From the NCBI RefSeq assembly GCF_019734885.1, contig NZ_JAAXCM010000020.1, forward strand, positions 272,800 through 336,799: a DNA stretch of 64,000 nucleotides, given 5' to 3'. Positions within the stretch are counted from its first letter, which is position 1; every line of letters begins with the position of its first letter. Origin of the DNA: Pseudocoprococcus catus. Its GTDB lineage: Bacteria > Bacillota > Clostridia > Lachnospirales > Lachnospiraceae. Position numbers and translations under genes: made by a program. Positions 8,278 through 17,917 of this stretch are shown here, in pieces. A model generated the notes under the pieces. The model had not been told where the DNA came from. It was given only the letters and a program-made list of their open reading frames with translations, and searched no databases.

Positions 8278-9135
8278 ATGAATATACAATGGTATCCGGG
8301 GCATATGACGAAAGCACGCCGTATGATGCAGGAAGACATTAAGCTCATTGATATTGTGATCGAACTGGTAGATGCAAGACTGCCGCTGGCCAGCAAGAAT
8401 CCGGATATTGATGATCTGGCGAAGGGGAAGGCAAGACTGATCCTTCTGAATAAATCAGATATGGCTGATCCGAAGTACACAAAGCTTTGGGAGGGCTATT
8501 TCAAGGCAAAAGGATTTTTCGTCCTTCAGATCAATGCGCGTACAGGTGCCGGTATGAAAGCTGTTACCGGTGTTGTCAATGAAGCGTGCAAAGAGAAGAT
8601 TGAACGTGACCGCAGACGAGGCATTAAGAATCGTCCGATCAGAGCCATGATCGTGGGTATTCCGAATGTAGGAAAGTCCACGTTTATCAACAGTTATGCG
8701 GGCAAAGCCTGTACAAAGACCGGCAACAAACCGGGTGTGACAAAGGGCAAACAGTGGATCAAGCTGAACAAGAATGTTGAGCTTTTGGATACGCCGGGAA
8801 TTTTGTGGCCGAAGTTCGAGGATCAGGCAGTAGGACAGAAGCTTGCTATTTCCGGATCAATCAAGGATGACATCCTGAATATTACAGAGCTTGCCATGAA
8901 GCTGGCAGATTATATGAAGAAGAACTATCCGGGAACCATGGCTTCACGGTATGGTATTGAAGAGAGTGACGACAGCGTGAAGGTACTGGCGGATATTGCC
9001 ATTGCCAAATGCTGTCTGATGAAAGGCGGAGAGCCGAATATCGACAAGGCAGCTTCCATGTTGATTGATGATTTCAGAAGTCTCAGACTTGGAAAGGTGA
9101 CACTGGAACAGCCGCCTCAGTCAGAAGAGGAATGA
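8278..9135 (+). CDS. rbgA: Ribosome biogenesis GTPase RbgA (YlqF)
   Basis: 285 residues from the ATG at 8278, which follows AGGAG; the earlier in-frame start at 8245 has no ribosome site. It begins MNIQWYPGHMTKARRMM, the YlqF signature. The GTPase motifs are circularly permuted: LLNKSDMAD (G4) precedes GIPNVGKSTFIN (G1) and LDTPGILWP (G3). It promotes late assembly of the 50S subunit. It lies 6 nt upstream of rnhB, as in Bacillus. Confidence 0.96.
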   Translation: MNIQWYPGHMTKARRMMQEDIKLIDIVIELVDARLPLASKNPDIDDLAKGKARLILLNKSDMADPKYTKLWEGYFKAKGFFVLQINARTGAGMKAVTGVVNEACKEKIERDRRRGIKNRPIRAMIVGIPNVGKSTFINSYAGKACTKTGNKPGVTKGKQWIKLNKNVELLDTPGILWPKFEDQAVGQKLAISGSIKDDILNITELAMKLADYMKKNYPGTMASRYGIEESDDSVKVLADIAIAKCCLMKGGEPNIDKAASMLIDDFRSLRLGKVTLEQPPQSEEE

Positions 9136-9141
9136 TAGAAA

Positions 9142-9903
9142 TTGAGTCAGGAAAAGATTGAGATAATCAGAAATAAATTCAAGAATGCGTCAATAGAAGA
9201 ACTGCCGGAATTAATGGGTATTTATCATGAAGACGGTCGAGTGGGTGTCGGCAAGATCCTGGAAAGGGCACAGAAGAAGCTGGACACCTACAATAAGGAG
9301 TTGGATCGTGTGCAGTCGATGCTTTCCTATGAAAGACAGTATGGCGAATATGGCGTTATCTGCGGCATTGATGAAGCCGGGCGGGGGCCTTTAGCCGGTC
9401 CGGTTGTAGCAGCGGCTGTTATTTTGGATGTAAACTGTCCGATTCTCTATGTCAATGATTCTAAGAAGCTTTCAGAAAAAAAGAGGGAAGAACTGTATGA
9501 TGAGATCATGGAGAAGGCGGTCAGTGTGGGTGTAGGCATTGCGTCACCTGAGACGATTGATGAGATCAATATTCTTCAGGCTGATTATGTGGCCATGCGG
9601 GAAGCAGTGAGTCAGCTGACACCGAAGCCGGAAGTATTCCTAAATGATGCGGTGACCATTCCGGGTATAGAGGGCAGACAGGTGCCGATCATCAAGGGGG
9701 ATGCCAAGAGCCTTTCCATTGCGGCGGCAAGCATCATTGCAAAGGTAACAAGGGACCGAATGATGCGGGAGTATGATAAACTGTTCCCGAAATATGATTT
9801 TGCGAAGAACAAAGGATATGGAACTGCTGAGCATGTGGCTGCTTTGAAAAAATTCGGCCCGACGCCGATCCACAGACGGAGTTTTATATCTAACTTTGTT
9901 TAG
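9142..9903 (+). CDS. rnhB: Ribonuclease HII
   Basis: 253 residues from a TTG at 9142; no in-frame ATG gives the full conserved N-terminal region. The catalytic domain starts GIDEAGRGPLAGPVVAAAVI (DEAGRG motif). It also has NDSKKLSEKKRE, and IIKGDAKSLSIAAASIIAKV with the third acidic residue. The roughly 70-residue N-terminal extension is typical of Firmicutes RNase HII. It removes ribonucleotides and RNA primers from DNA. Confidence 0.95.
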   Translation: MSQEKIEIIRNKFKNASIEELPELMGIYHEDGRVGVGKILERAQKKLDTYNKELDRVQSMLSYERQYGEYGVICGIDEAGRGPLAGPVVAAAVILDVNCPILYVNDSKKLSEKKREELYDEIMEKAVSVGVGIASPETIDEINILQADYVAMREAVSQLTPKPEVFLNDAVTIPGIEGRQVPIIKGDAKSLSIAAASIIAKVTRDRMMREYDKLFPKYDFAKNKGYGTAEHVAALKKFGPTPIHRRSFISNFV

Positions 9904-9999
9904 TGCATAATCGGTGTGTGCGTGAAACTTTCGAACCGGACAATGCGCCGAAAATTGTTTGGAAGCCGATAGATTCCTGACTGCAGCGGAGGGGTATGA

Positions 10000-10365
10000 A
10001 TGAATCATGTTGAGAAAGGCCATTACTATGAACAGGAGGCGGCAGATTATCTAATATCATGCGGGTATCAGATACTGGAGGCAAATTACAGATGTCGTCA
10101 TGCAGAGATTGACCTGATCGCCATGGATGGCGATTACCTTGTATTTGTAGAAGTCAAGTACAGAAGATCTGACAGGGTACAGGCACCTTCTGAAGCGGTG
10201 AACAGGAAGAAACAGCAGCATATCAGTTTAGCGGCCAGACAATATATGGTCAGCCGCGGAATGAGCGAAGAACAGTTATGCCGGTTTGATGTGGTTGCTT
10301 TTTTGAAGGAACGGCCGGTTTTATATAAGAATGCATTTGAGTATCAGGGAGCGAAAGGATGGTAG
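10000..10365 (+). CDS. YraN/UPF0102 family endonuclease-like protein
   Basis: 121 residues. The small nuclease-like fold shows GHYYEQEAADYLISCGYQIL, then RCRHAEIDLIAMDGDYLVFV and EVKYR, the E-D-ExK arrangement of a Holliday-junction-resolvase-like fold. Members usually follow rnhB, as here, but their biological role is poorly defined. It overlaps the next gene by 7 nt. Confidence 0.9.
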   Translation: MNHVEKGHYYEQEAADYLISCGYQILEANYRCRHAEIDLIAMDGDYLVFVEVKYRRSDRVQAPSEAVNRKKQQHISLAARQYMVSRGMSEEQLCRFDVVAFLKERPVLYKNAFEYQGAKGW

Positions 10366-11210
10366 CAGTGACAGGAAGCGGAACAACAGAATTAAAAGAG
10401 AAAAATCATGTGCCGTATATACAGTTTAAGAATTTGTCTGCCACAGGCATTGTGAAGCATGGCTTTTCAACGAGAAAAGGCGGTGTGAGTACCGGTATTT
10501 TTTCGTCGATGAATCTGAATTTCAAGCGCGGAGATGATCCGGATGCCGTGATGGAGAATTATCGCAGAATGGCTGCTGCTCTGAATATGCGTGTGGAGGA
10601 TATGGTTTTGTCTGATCAGACGCATACAACCAATGTCCGTGTCATCACAGAGGAGGACAGGGGCAAAGGCATTTTGAAACCGCAGGATTACAGTGATGTG
10701 GACGGCATGATCACCAATGTTCCGGGAATTGTTCTTGTGACATCATATGCGGATTGTGTGCCCCTTTATTTCGTTGATCCGGTTAGAAAAGCCATCGGTC
10801 TGTCTCATTCAGGCTGGAAGGGAACGGTTGGCCATATCGGACAGAAGACCGTTTGGAAGATGCATGAGGTCTATGGCTCCGAGCCGAAGGATATCGTTGC
10901 AGCCATTGGCCCTTCTATCTGCCAGAGCTGTTATGAGGTCAGCGATGATGTGGCGGAGGCTTTCAGAGCCAATTTTACAGCCGATGAGGCAGCAGATATT
11001 TTGCTTGATAAAGGCAATGGCAAGTATCAGCTGGATTTGTGGAAAGCCAATTGGTATGTACTGACAGATGCAGGCATTCTTCCTGAACATTTGTCTGTGA
11101 CAGATCTCTGCACAGCTTGTCATCCGGACCTTTTGTGGTCCCATCGAAAGACAAATGGGCAAAGAGGCGGGTTGTCTGCGTTTCTGTCCCTGATCGATAC
11201 GTCTGTTTAG
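10359..11210 (+). CDS. pgeF: Peptidoglycan editing factor PgeF / YfiH (DUF152, laccase-like)
   Basis: 283 residues. Family motifs are HGFSTRKGGVS, SDQTHTTNVRVI, TSYADCVPLYFVDP and GLSHSGWKGTVGHIGQKT, which hold the conserved His/Cys/His metal site. It ends CTACHPDLLWSHRKTNGQRG. Members were first called polyphenol oxidases. In E. coli the homologue removes mis-incorporated serine muropeptide precursors. It is translationally coupled to the preceding gene by a 7-nt overlap. Confidence 0.9.
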   Translation: MVAVTGSGTTELKEKNHVPYIQFKNLSATGIVKHGFSTRKGGVSTGIFSSMNLNFKRGDDPDAVMENYRRMAAALNMRVEDMVLSDQTHTTNVRVITEEDRGKGILKPQDYSDVDGMITNVPGIVLVTSYADCVPLYFVDPVRKAIGLSHSGWKGTVGHIGQKTVWKMHEVYGSEPKDIVAAIGPSICQSCYEVSDDVAEAFRANFTADEAADILLDKGNGKYQLDLWKANWYVLTDAGILPEHLSVTDLCTACHPDLLWSHRKTNGQRGGLSAFLSLIDTSV

Positions 11211-11229
11211 AAAACGGAGTAGAAGAATT

Positions 11230-12564
11230 ATGAAGAAACATTTACATGTGATCCAGTCAATTGTTCCCGGTAGTATTGCAGAGGAAATGGAGCTGCAGCC
11301 CGGTGATACAGTCCTTGCTATCAATGGCCAGGATATCGAGGATGTGTTTGACTATCATTATCTGGTCAATGATGAATATATTGAAATGCTGATCCGCACG
11401 GCTGATGGAACGGAAGAAGTGCTGGAGATTGAGAAGGATTACGATGAAGATATCGGTATCGTATTCGAGTCCAGTCTGATGGACGATTATCGCTCCTGCA
11501 GCAATAACTGTATTTTCTGCTTTATCGATCAGCTTCCGAAGGGCATGCGTGAGACGATGTATTTCAAGGATGATGATTCCAGACTTTCCTTCCTTCAGGG
11601 CAATTATATTACTATGACGAACATGAAGGACGAGGCGTTGGAGCGTATCATTCGATACAAGCTGGAACCCATCAATGTTTCAGTGCATACAACCAATCCG
11701 GAACTGCGGTGTATGATGCTGCACAACCGTTTTGCGGGCAAGATCATGGAGCAGCTTCAGAAGCTTTATGAGGGCGGTATTATCATGAATGGTCAGATCG
11801 TTCTCTGCAAGAACGTCAACGATGGTGAAGAACTGGAGAGAAGTATTCGTGACCTGTCAGGCTTTATCCCGAACATTGAGAGCGTTTCTGTGGTACCGGT
11901 AGGCCTTTCTGATCACAGAGAGGGTCTTTATCCGTTGGAACCTTTTAACAGGGAGGACGCCAGAGAAGTTATTGCCTGCATTGAGAAATGGCAGAAGAAG
12001 CTGTATGAGGAGTATGGTACACACTTTATCCATGCTTCGGATGAATGGTATCTTCTGGCGGGATATGAGATGCCGGAGGAAGAACGCTATGACGGTTATC
12101 TTCAGCTGGAAAATGGCGTTGGTATGATCCGGCTTCTGACGGAGGAGTTTCATGAGGGCCTGAAAGAAGCTGTTACAGACGGCAAAAAGCGCCATGTGAC
12201 GATTGCAACAGGACATTCTGCTGTGGGAACCATTCGAAAACTGGCAGAAGAGCTTTGTGAGAAGTTCCCTAATGTGGCCGTAGATGTCTATGAAATTGTG
12301 AATCATTTTTTTGGAGAACAGATAACGGTTTCAGGGCTGATGACAGGAACAGATCTGAAGGAACAGCTTCAGGGCAAAGATCTCGGTGAGGCGTTGCTGC
12401 TTCCGGTGAATATTCTTCGAAGTGGTGAGGATGTGCAGATCCTTTTGGATGATATAACGATTCCTGAACTTGAAAATACTTTACAAATTCCGATTTCGAT
12501 TGTACAATCAAACGGACAGGACCTGGTAGATAAAATTCTGGGAAGAGGTGAGATAGATGAGTAA
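11230..12564 (+). CDS. DUF512 protein: PDZ domain plus radical-SAM-like domain
   Basis: 444 residues. A PDZ-like segment opens the protein ([20 protein letters not shown], residues 7-26). A Cys motif [20 protein letters not shown] follows, with Cys90, Cys94 and Cys97 in the CxxxCxxC spacing that binds a radical-SAM 4Fe-4S cluster. The C-terminal part is the DUF512 domain ([16 protein letters not shown]). The gene usually lies directly upstream of der in Clostridia, as here (8-nt overlap). Its reaction is not known to me. Confidence 0.88.
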   Translation: MKKHLHVIQSIVPGSIAEEMELQPGDTVLAINGQDIEDVFDYHYLVNDEYIEMLIRTADGTEEVLEIEKDYDEDIGIVFESSLMDDYRSCSNNCIFCFIDQLPKGMRETMYFKDDDSRLSFLQGNYITMTNMKDEALERIIRYKLEPINVSVHTTNPELRCMMLHNRFAGKIMEQLQKLYEGGIIMNGQIVLCKNVNDGEELERSIRDLSGFIPNIESVSVVPVGLSDHREGLYPLEPFNREDAREVIACIEKWQKKLYEEYGTHFIHASDEWYLLAGYEMPEEERYDGYLQLENGVGMIRLLTEEFHEGLKEAVTDGKKRHVTIATGHSAVGTIRKLAEELCEKFPNVAVDVYEIVNHFFGEQITVSGLMTGTDLKEQLQGKDLGEALLLPVNILRSGEDVQILLDDITIPELENTLQIPISIVQSNGQDLVDKILGRGEIDE

Positions 12565-13882
12565 ACCAATCGTGGCCATTATAGGAAGGCCGAATGTAGG
12601 TAAATCAACTTTATTTAATGCCCTGGCGGGACAGCAGATTTCTATTGTCAAGGATACGCCGGGAGTAACAAGGGACCGAATTTATGCAGATGTAAACTGG
12701 TTGAATACACAGTTTACAATGATTGATACAGGTGGTATTGAACCATCTACCAATGATCTGATCTTGAAGAGCATGCGTGAGCAGGCCGAGATCGCCATTG
12801 AGACAGCGGATGTGATCATCTTTCTGACGGATGTGCGTCAGGGTGTTGTGGATGCGGATTTCCAGGTTGCCAATATGATTCGTCGTTCAGGCAAGCCGGT
12901 TGTTCTCGTTGTCAACAAGGTGGATAATTTCAAGACCATGATGACAGATGTCTATGAATTCTATAATTTAGGACTGGGAGATCCGATGCCGATCAGCGGC
13001 AATTCCAAGCTTGGACTGGGTGATATGCTGGACGAAGTCATCAAGCATTTTAAACCGGGTACAGCAGAAGAAGAGGAAGATGAGCGTCCGCATGTTGCTA
13101 TTGTGGGTAAGCCGAACGTAGGCAAGTCATCCCTGATCAACAAACTGACAGGTGAGAATCGTGTCATTGTCAGCAATATTGCCGGTACAACACGTGATGC
13201 CATCGATACGGTGATCAAGCACAACGGCAAGGAATATGTTTTCATCGATACAGCAGGTCTGCGCCGTAAGAGCAAGATCAAGGAGGATATTGAACGTTAC
13301 AGTATTATTCGTACGGTTTCAGCGGTAGAGCGTGCCAACGTGGTTGTTCTGATGATTGATGCCAAGGAAGGTGTGACAGAACAGGATGCCAAGATTGCAG
13401 GTATTGCCCATGAGCGCGGCAAGGGTATGATCATTGCAGTGAACAAGTGGGATGCCATCGAGAAAGATGACAAGACCATGAACAAGTTCACTAAGGATGT
13501 CAGAGAGAAGCTGGCATTTATGCCATATGCAGAGATGCTGTTTATCTCGGCAGAGACAGGTCAGAGACTGCCGAAGCTTTTTGATACCATCGATGCGGTT
13601 ATTGAGAATCATGCAATGCGTATCGGTACAGGTGTCCTCAATGAGATCCTCAGTGAGGCTGTTGCCATGAAACAGCCGCCATCAGATAAGGGCAGACGTC
13701 TACGTCTTTACTATATTACACAGGTATCTGTCAAGCCGCCGACATTTGTCATCTTTATCAATGATAAGGAACTGACACATTTCTCTTATACCCGTTATAT
13801 CGAGAATCAGATTCGTGAAACCTTCGGATTCCGTGGTACGCCGCTTCACTTTATCTATCGTGAAAGAAAGGATAAGGGTTAA
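12557..13882 (+). CDS. der: GTPase Der (EngA)
   Basis: 441 residues. There are two tandem GTPase domains, [17 protein letters not shown] (from residue 9) and [17 protein letters not shown] (about 184), each with its own DT(G/A)G and NKxD motifs. A C-terminal KH-like domain ends [11 protein letters not shown]. Der is essential for 50S subunit assembly. It overlaps the DUF512 gene and is followed 2 nt later by plsY. Confidence 0.98.
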   Translation: MSKPIVAIIGRPNVGKSTLFNALAGQQISIVKDTPGVTRDRIYADVNWLNTQFTMIDTGGIEPSTNDLILKSMREQAEIAIETADVIIFLTDVRQGVVDADFQVANMIRRSGKPVVLVVNKVDNFKTMMTDVYEFYNLGLGDPMPISGNSKLGLGDMLDEVIKHFKPGTAEEEEDERPHVAIVGKPNVGKSSLINKLTGENRVIVSNIAGTTRDAIDTVIKHNGKEYVFIDTAGLRRKSKIKEDIERYSIIRTVSAVERANVVVLMIDAKEGVTEQDAKIAGIAHERGKGMIIAVNKWDAIEKDDKTMNKFTKDVREKLAFMPYAEMLFISAETGQRLPKLFDTIDAVIENHAMRIGTGVLNEILSEAVAMKQPPSDKGRRLRLYYITQVSVKPPTFVIFINDKELTHFSYTRYIENQIRETFGFRGTPLHFIYRERKDKG

Positions 13883-13884
13883 AA

Positions 13885-14505
13885 ATGGCAATTAAAGTCA
13901 TTATCTGTCTGGCACTGGGTTATATTTTCGGTTGTTTTCAGACAGGCTATTTTTATGGCAAAGTATTCAAGGGAATTGATGTCCGCAATTACGGCAGCGG
14001 CAATGCAGGAACAACCAATACCCTTCGGACTCTGGGCAAACCCGCCGGCTATATTGTCTTTCTCGGGGATGCCCTGAAGGCAGTATTTGCCGTTTGGATT
14101 GTGAGATATCTGCTGTTTCCGGGACTTGGCGATGTGACGAAGATTTTGGAGACCGTCACAGCTCTTGGCGTTGTCCTTGGGCACAATTATCCCTTTTATA
14201 TGAATTTTAAGGGCGGCAAAGGCATTGCGGCAACCGGCGGCTTTATGTTCGCACTGGATGTGCGTATTGCCCTGATCGCTGCAATTGTATTTGCGGTTGT
14301 ATTCTTTACAACCCGATATGTCTCCGTGGGTTCTTTGGCCATTACGGCACTGTTTCCGATTTTGATGCTGATCTTTTATCCGGGACAGTGGGTGGTGTTT
14401 GGACTCAGTCTGGTATTCACGGCGCTGGCCTGGTGGCGGCATCGGGCGAATATTAAGCGGCTGATGAATGGGACAGAGAATAAATTCGAGAAAAAGAAAC
14501 GGTAA
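13885..14505 (+). CDS. plsY: Glycerol-3-phosphate acyltransferase PlsY
   Basis: 206 residues, integral membrane. Conserved PlsY loops are all present: GSGNAGTTNTLRTLGKPAGY (acyl-phosphate site), LGHNYPFYMNFKGGKGIAAT and LAWWRHRANIKRLMNGTE. It transfers the acyl group from acyl-phosphate to glycerol-3-phosphate, the first step of phospholipid synthesis. In many Clostridia gpsA, which makes its substrate, follows directly. Here it is absent and a large palindrome starts 10 nt after the stop. Confidence 0.96.
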   Translation: MAIKVIICLALGYIFGCFQTGYFYGKVFKGIDVRNYGSGNAGTTNTLRTLGKPAGYIVFLGDALKAVFAVWIVRYLLFPGLGDVTKILETVTALGVVLGHNYPFYMNFKGGKGIAATGGFMFALDVRIALIAAIVFAVVFFTTRYVSVGSLAITALFPILMLIFYPGQWVVFGLSLVFTALAWWRHRANIKRLMNGTENKFEKKKR

Positions 14506-14514
14506 AAGAGTACG

Positions 14515-14706
14515 AATTGCGAAACTTCACGTTTATCGAAAGAATCCGTGTTCAACGATTCAAAGCAGGCACGTTTGCACTGCCTAATGCTGGCAGCAGT
14601 ACATAAGGTCCTAAAGAACAGGACCTAAGTACTGGCCGCATTAGAAGCACCTGCTTATGAATGCGTTGAACACGGATTCTTTTTGTAGGATGTGAGTTTC
14701 GCAATT
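14515..14706. repeat. 192-nt multi-arm palindrome (structured RNA or MITE-like element)
   Basis: Nested inverted repeats: AATTGCGAAACT-T-CAC (14515-14530) with GTGAGTTTCGCAATT (14692-14706); a perfect 17-bp pair AGAATCCGTGTTCAACG (14541-14557) with 14664-14680; ATTCAAAGCAGG (14558-14569) with 14650-14662, one bulge; CTAATGC (14584-14590) with GCATTAG (14638-14644); AGTAC (14598-14602) with GTACT (14629-14633); AGGTCCT (14606-14612) with AGGACCT (14620-14626). The + strand ends in a T-run from 14705, so it could end the plsY transcript. I see no coding capacity and no clear target-site duplication. Confidence 0.7.
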
Positions 14707-14710
14707 TTTT

Positions 14711-14958
14711 GTTATAAATGGAAGAGAAGGGAGGAAAGGCTATGTTTATGAAATAACTGAAGAGGAAAGAAACTTATATATGTATTATGAAAAATATGTT
14801 AAACGTTCTTGTAAGCAATACTCCGAAGAAGTCAATTTCGGAACATCCTTTTTCTGGTGATGAGAGAAAGAGAGGAGAAGAATTATTAAAGCAGTGTCCA
14901 GTGCACTCTTGATATGGACAGAAAATTATTATGTTTATTTTAAATTTTCTGATAATGA
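14711..14958. other. Intergenic stretch with no supported gene
   Basis: About 250 bases between the palindrome and the next promoter. One short open frame (about 14751-14858, reading EITEEERNLYMYYEKYVKR...) has no start with a ribosome site and no family I recognise. It could be debris of a lost gene, but nothing firmer can be said. Confidence 0.4.
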
Positions 14959-14987
14959 TTGCTGACTGAGAGATGCCATGCTATACT
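14959..14987 (+). promoter_or_regulatory. Promoter of the small membrane protein gene at 15036
   Basis: TTGCTG (14959-14964), 17-bp spacer, TATACT (14982-14987), 48 nt before the start codon. Confidence 0.6.
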
Positions 14988-15035
14988 TAATATATATTAA
15001 TGCAGTCATGATTGGTGTCTGAAAGGAGGCAGTTT

Positions 15036-15542
15036 ATGAGAGATTTTCTGGTTTCGGGAACGATGCCGTATATTTTGGTGATGTCAGTGTATTTTCTGGT
15101 AAGGTTTGTGATGTATCTACTGCCTTCGAAGTCAAAGGGGACATTTCTTTTCAAGTCTCAGTGGCATTTTAAGAAGTCATGGCTGATTGTGCCGACTGTT
15201 GTTTTGGTTGTCGTTTATACAGGTTTTGGCCTTTGGTTTAGCGCGGATAAGATAGCGGACAGTGGATTAGAACGAATCTTGCAGTGTTGTCTGTTGTGCC
15301 TGCCGATTCTTTGGGTGGTACTGATGTTTTTGCCGGAGAAAATCTATACAAACGGTGTTTCGGATATCACACATTTCGATATGTGGCGTGAAATTGCAAG
15401 GGTTGAGCCGATCGGGGAGAATGCTTATAAGATTGTTCAGCGAAGTGGTGTAAAATATAAACTGTATCTGCATGAAGGCGATAGACTGCCTGTCAATTTG
15501 ACAACACCAGATGATATAGGGACGGAAGCTTTCGAACATTAG
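15036..15542 (+). CDS. Hypothetical small membrane protein
   Basis: 168 residues from the ATG at 15036, which follows AAAGGAGG; earlier in-frame codons lie before that site. There are three likely membrane segments (about residues 8-26, 50-68 and 85-103). A soluble C-terminal part of about 65 residues contains FDMWREIARVEPIGENAYKI and YKLYLHEGDRLPV. I do not recognise the family. The gene has its own promoter and stands alone between plsY and spoIVA. Confidence 0.75.
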   Translation: MRDFLVSGTMPYILVMSVYFLVRFVMYLLPSKSKGTFLFKSQWHFKKSWLIVPTVVLVVVYTGFGLWFSADKIADSGLERILQCCLLCLPILWVVLMFLPEKIYTNGVSDITHFDMWREIARVEPIGENAYKIVQRSGVKYKLYLHEGDRLPVNLTTPDDIGTEAFEH

Positions 15543-15689
15543 AATTTATAGAAGAATATGTTCCTTAAATTGTCTTCTGCTCAGGAGAGAAAGTATTCTT
15601 CGATAGAGATAATTCATACGTCTAAGAGTTATACCTCTTTCATATAGTATATGGAATGATTGTAATATACTTATGGAAGGGGTATTTTT

Positions 15690-17165
15690 ATGGATGAATT
15701 GCGTGTATATAGAGATATTCAGATGCGAACGGGCGGCGAGATCTATATTGGCGTTGTAGGGCCTGTACGTACAGGAAAATCCACTTTTATCAAACGTTTT
15801 ATGGATCTGATGGTGCTTCCGGGAATTGATAATGTTCATGAGAGGGAACAGGCCAGGGATGAACTGCCCCAGAGTGCGGCAGGGCGGACGATTATGACGA
15901 CGGAACCGAAGTTTATTCCGAAAGAAGCGGTTTCGGTTCATATTTCCGATGATATCCAGGTGAAGATACGACTGATCGACTGTGTTGGCTTTATGGTGGA
16001 TGGGGCGTCGGGACATATGGAGGATGATAAGGACCGGATGGTTAAGACGCCGTGGTATGAGGATCCGATTCCTTTTACAAAGGCAGCGCATATCGGCACT
16101 CAGAAAGTAATCCGGGATCATTCTACTATCGGGCTTGTGATTACAACGGACGGCAGTTTCGGTGAGATTGCCGGGGAAAGTTTTGCGGCGGCAGAGGAGA
16201 TGGCTGTAGGTGAGCTGAAACAAATCGGCAAGCCGTTTATTGTGGTAATGAATACAATCCGGCCTTATGCCATGGAAACCCAGGAATTGTGCCGTAGGAA
16301 GGAAGAAAAATACGATATCAAATGTCTTCCTTTTAACTGCGATCAGCTGAAGCAGGAAGATATCCAGAAGATTATGGCAACGATGCTTTTGGAGTTTCCG
16401 GTATCCCAGATTGATTTTTATACACCGAAATGGTTTGATCTTTTGCCGGAGGAGGGGGAAGTCAAGGCGGCAGTGGCAGATACAGCCAGAGAGTATCTGA
16501 TGAATGTGCGCCATCTGAAGGATGTGCGTCCGATGCAGGAGAAGCTGACCTGCCCATACATAAAGAAATGCTTTATTGAAACGGTGAGTATGAGCGACGG
16601 GAAAGTCATCTTTCATCTGGAGATCGATCAGAAATATTATTATGAGCTGCTGTCAGAGTGGATGGGAATGTCAGTGAAGGGAGACTATGCCTTTTACAGG
16701 ATTCTCCGTCAATTGTCGGAAAATCAGACAGCATATTCAGCGGTATCTCAGGCGGTGGAATTTGCCAGAGCCAAAGGATACGGCGTGGTGGCACCAGAGA
16801 AAGAGGAGGTGCTTCTGGAGCCTCCGGTGCTTATAAAACACGGCAGCCGTTATGGTTTTAAGATCAAGGCAAAGGCACCTTCGATCCACATGATCAAAGC
16901 CGGAATTGAGACGGAGATCGCGCCGATTGTGGGTGATCAGGCCCAGGCGGAAGAATTGATCACCTCCATGAACAATAGTCAGGAACAGGATCCGAAAGCC
17001 ATCTGGGATACATTGATCTTTGGCAAAACTGTGGGACAGCTGGTGGAGGAAGGCATCCAGACGAAGGTCTCCCGGATGTCGGAGAATAGTCAGGTTAAGA
17101 TGCAGGAGGCCATTCAGAAGATTGTCAACGACGGCAATGGCAGTGTGATTTTTATTATTATATAA
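15690..17165 (+). CDS. spoIVA: Stage IV sporulation protein A
   Basis: 491 residues, close to the family's usual length, starting MDELRVYRDIQMRTGGEIYI. The N-terminal TRAFAC-type NTPase has Walker A GPVRTGKST (24-32) and the conserved SAAGRTIMTTEPKFIP. The C terminus ends SVIFIII, matching the membrane-associating end of SpoIVA. It hydrolyses ATP to polymerise into the basal layer of the spore coat on the forespore surface. A mother-cell (sigma E) promoter is expected in the 147-bp gap upstream, but I could not place one with confidence. Confidence 0.97.
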   Translation: MDELRVYRDIQMRTGGEIYIGVVGPVRTGKSTFIKRFMDLMVLPGIDNVHEREQARDELPQSAAGRTIMTTEPKFIPKEAVSVHISDDIQVKIRLIDCVGFMVDGASGHMEDDKDRMVKTPWYEDPIPFTKAAHIGTQKVIRDHSTIGLVITTDGSFGEIAGESFAAAEEMAVGELKQIGKPFIVVMNTIRPYAMETQELCRRKEEKYDIKCLPFNCDQLKQEDIQKIMATMLLEFPVSQIDFYTPKWFDLLPEEGEVKAAVADTAREYLMNVRHLKDVRPMQEKLTCPYIKKCFIETVSMSDGKVIFHLEIDQKYYYELLSEWMGMSVKGDYAFYRILRQLSENQTAYSAVSQAVEFARAKGYGVVAPEKEEVLLEPPVLIKHGSRYGFKIKAKAPSIHMIKAGIETEIAPIVGDQAQAEELITSMNNSQEQDPKAIWDTLIFGKTVGQLVEEGIQTKVSRMSENSQVKMQEAIQKIVNDGNGSVIFIII

Positions 17166-17232
17166 CAGATTGCCGAGCTGTTTGGTCTGTGGATGGCTGT
17201 AAGGCTGTGCAGATAATTAAGATCGAAGTCAA

Positions 17233-17278
17233 AAATGTCGAAAATCGCAGAAAGGCAGGTGGTTTTCGGCATTTTTTT
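17233..17278 (+). terminator. Rho-independent terminator after spoIVA
   Basis: AAATGTCGAAAA (17233-17244) pairs with TTTTCGGCATTT (17263-17274), one G-U, followed by a T-run to 17278. Confidence 0.8.
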
Positions 17279-17283
17279 GCGTA

Positions 17284-17311
17284 TTGCTGAATGAGAGATA
17301 GATGGTATAAT
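17284..17311 (+). promoter_or_regulatory. Promoter upstream of the VanZ-like gene
   Basis: TTGCTG (17284-17289), 16-bp spacer ending TGG, TATAAT (17306-17311). It is 120 nt before the gene. A second possible promoter is TTGTTG (17380-17385), 17 bp, TATAGA (17403-17408), only 24 nt before the ATG. The sequence between holds partly complementary segments (ACAAATTC / GAATTTGT) and may form a folded 5' leader. Confidence 0.55.
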
Positions 17312-17431
17312 AGAGAGAAGCGACAAATTCATAGAAAAAGTTGCTGAAATATATTCAAAGAGAGAATTTGTGCAGCAGGTTGTTGCACAAAATGGAAATA
17401 AATATAGATACTAAAAAAGGAAACTAAAACA

Positions 17432-17893
17432 ATGCATACGAATCAAAATCACAAAACAACCTACAGAATCATCACCGCCCTCCTTCTCATCCTCTGGGTT
17501 GCCTTCATTTTCAGCAATTCCATGGATAATGCGGATGCATCCACGTTAAAGAGTGGAACGGTATTGGCATTGCTTAGACGTATTCTTGGCAGTGAGGGAG
17601 CGGCCCTTACAGAGTTTATCGTCCGCAAGACAGCCCATTTCACGGAGTTTGCCGTTGAAGGCGTGCTGTTATTTTTAGTAGTAAAGGGCTATACGATGCG
17701 GCCGCTGAGGTTTCTTGGGTGGCCCCTGCTGGCCGGTTTGATGACAGCTCTTACAGATGAGACAATCCAGCTTTTTTCACTGGGACGATCTTCTCAGGTG
17801 ACAGATGTATGGATTGATTTTGCCGGAGTGGTGACGGGAACTTTACTGGCCTTTCTGGTGCAGGCTATTGTCCGCCGATGCAAAAAATCGTGA
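17432..17893 (+). CDS. VanZ-like family membrane protein
   Basis: 153 residues with four hydrophobic segments. The typical features are FSNSMDNADAS after the first segment, the KTAHFTEFAVEGVLL motif, and TDETIQLFSLGRSSQVTDVWIDFAGVVTG near the end. VanZ proteins were named from teicoplanin resistance, but most chromosomal members have no proven function. The last codons form the left arm of a terminator. Confidence 0.88.
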   Translation: MHTNQNHKTTYRIITALLLILWVAFIFSNSMDNADASTLKSGTVLALLRRILGSEGAALTEFIVRKTAHFTEFAVEGVLLFLVVKGYTMRPLRFLGWPLLAGLMTALTDETIQLFSLGRSSQVTDVWIDFAGVVTGTLLAFLVQAIVRRCKKS

Positions 17894-17917
17894 GATTTGC
17901 ACGGCGGGCTTTTTTTG
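17872..17917 (+). terminator. Terminator overlapping the 3' end of the VanZ-like gene
   Basis: CCGCCGATGCAAA (17872-17884) pairs with TTTGCACGGCGG (17896-17907) with one bulged A, then TTTTTTT at 17910-17916. The stop codon lies in the loop. Confidence 0.85.

Noticed and set aside
13879-14442. 187-codon minus-strand frame opposite plsY
   Set aside because: Antisense of a membrane protein, giving a polar Gln/His/Lys-rich string; not a credible protein.
15641-15653. CATATAGTATATG palindrome as a sigma-E promoter element before spoIVA
   Set aside because: A -10-like CATATAGT exists, but no -35 element at proper spacing was found, so no promoter was annotated.
15546-16616. 356-codon minus-strand frame opposite spoIVA
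   Set aside because: His/Arg/Leu-rich shadow of a highly conserved sporulation gene, with no motif or start signal.
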